This document shows, piece after piece, positions 63,595 through 64,000 of a DNA stretch of 64,000 nt (position 1 is its first letter; every line of letters starts with the position of its first letter). The notes below the pieces were generated by a model. That model had not been told where the DNA came from. It saw only the letters and a list, made by a program, of their open reading frames with translations, and searched no databases. The stretch comes from Salipiger pallidus (GTDB lineage Bacteria; Pseudomonadota; Alphaproteobacteria; Rhodobacterales; Rhodobacteraceae): contig NZ_BMJV01000008.1 in NCBI RefSeq assembly GCF_014643635.1, forward strand, positions 1 through 64,000. Direction: 5' to 3'. Position numbers and translations under genes: made by a program.

Positions 63595-63619
63595 GGCCCC
63601 GGGGAGGGAACCCGGGGCC
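63595..63619 (-). terminator. Hairpin downstream of csbD
   Basis: GGCCCCGGG/CCCGGGGCC, 9-bp stem, 7-nt loop (63604-63610), followed on the minus strand by TTCGTGTGT, a weak T-rich tail. It lies 54 bp past the csbD stop. Confidence 0.55.
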
Positions 63620-63673
63620 GGTACGTGCATAAGCCTGATGTGCGGTCAGGCTGGTCTTGTCAGGCTCTATGCA

Positions 63674-63877
63674 TCAAGCGGAATGCTTGTTGTAGAACTC
63701 ATCAACTTCGCGCTCGGCCTGATCTTTTTCAATGCCGTAGCGTTCCTGCACGACACCGATCAGCTTGTCACGGTTGCCTTCGGCGCGGTCAAGGTCATCG
63801 TCGGTGAGCTTGCCCCACTGGACCTTGGCGTCGCCCTTCAGTTGTTTCCATTTGCCTTCGATAACATCCCAGTTCAT
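63674..63877 (-). CDS. CsbD family stress protein
   Basis: 67 aa, small acidic helical protein of the CsbD family, induced by general stress in many bacteria, with unknown molecular activity. MNWDVIEGKWKQLKGDAKVQ, WGKLTDDDLDRAEGNRDKLI and GVVQERYGIEKDQAEREVDE match the family in order and length. AAAGGAGATTCCG precedes the ATG. A candidate ECF-sigma promoter lies 52-79 bp upstream. Confidence 0.93.
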   Translation of the reverse strand: MNWDVIEGKWKQLKGDAKVQWGKLTDDDLDRAEGNRDKLIGVVQERYGIEKDQAEREVDEFYNKHSA

Positions 63878-63928
63878 CGGAATCTCCTTTCGTCAGGCTT
63901 GTCCCGCATTGTCGCGGGGTTCGGAAAG

Positions 63929-63956
63929 AGAACCCGCTCGGCCCGGCTCGGGTTCC
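63929..63956 (-). promoter_or_regulatory. Candidate ECF-type (EcfG-like) stress promoter for csbD
   Basis: On the minus strand GGAACC (63956-63951), a 16-bp spacer and GGTTCT (63934-63929). The pattern resembles the GGAAC-N16/17-CGTT of alphaproteobacterial general stress promoters, with the first C of the -10 being G. Placement and downstream CsbD fit. Not all Rhodobacterales carry EcfG, so another stress sigma factor is possible. Confidence 0.45.
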
Positions 63957-64000
63957 ATCCGCCCTGACGTATTCGGCAATCCGAACTTGTCTGGATCGTC

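Overview
The window is about 66% GC, densely coded and typical of a marine or soil Rhodobacterales (Roseobacter-group) alphaproteobacterium. The evidence is GapR (DUF2312), a DciA-type DUF721 protein beside mutY and a DsbA-like protein, a SURF1-thrC-M16 run, a Tad pilus locus preceded by an AAA+ ATPase, an ScfR-family regulator and a CCA-encoded elongator tRNA-Met. No rRNA, CRISPR array, phage or intact insertion sequence is visible. The genus cannot be fixed from the sequence alone.

Layout. (1) 1-11.8 kb: acetyl-CoA synthetase (cut by the left edge) behind a five-gene branched-chain-type ABC importer. Divergent from it are an ScfR-type short-chain acyl-CoA regulator and a translationally coupled set of single-domain response regulator, two-TM protein and SSS-type sensor kinase. 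I read this as a candidate short-chain carboxylate sensing, uptake and activation module. (2) 11.9-18.7 kb: an orphan FliM/SpoA-like protein, a four-gene persulfide/sulfur operon, a multifunctional beta-oxidation protein lacking its key catalytic residues, and gapR. (3) 18.8-19.7 kb: a scar where a LysR gene and a divergent ALDH7-type aldehyde dehydrogenase have been reduced to fragments. (4) 20-29 kb: a sulfotransferase-like unknown, an orphan Fe(III)-type ABC permease, a glutarate catabolic set (gcdH, CoA-transferase, LysR), a DeoR regulator, a DadA-like oxidoreductase and, just beyond it, tRNA-Met.

(5) 29.8-42.9 kb: a Tad/Flp type IVc pilus locus on the minus strand. Transcribed right to left it reads flp, a second Flp-like gene, cpaB, cpaC, an OmpA lipoprotein, cpaE/tadZ, tadA, tadB, tadC, two TPR lipoproteins, cpaA, a frameshifted secreted-protein gene and an AAA+ ATPase. 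Most gaps over 100 bp hold a hairpin. (6) 43.2-55 kb: lytic transglycosylase, FAD-linked 2-hydroxyacid dehydrogenase, secreted metallo-beta-lactamase-fold protein, the SURF1-thrC-M16-GNAT operon, alkane monooxygenase, mutY, a DciA-like gene and dsbA.

(7) 55.2-59.8 kb: a tight nucleoside salvage operon cdd-deoA-deoB-add-upp. (8) 59.8-64 kb: an Ala-Gln-repeat SPOR protein, a membrane protein resembling an M48 peptidase without its HExxH, a molybdenum-hydroxylase iron-sulfur subunit broken by an in-frame stop, and a CsbD stress protein with a possible ECF-type promoter.

The most notable points are the acs/ABC/ScfR/SSS-kinase module, two predicted pseudoenzymes (15.9 and 61.6 kb), four decayed genes (18.8, 19.4, 31.4 and 62.9 kb) and the repeated hairpins in the Tad locus. 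All functional calls are from reading the sequence; no database search was run.
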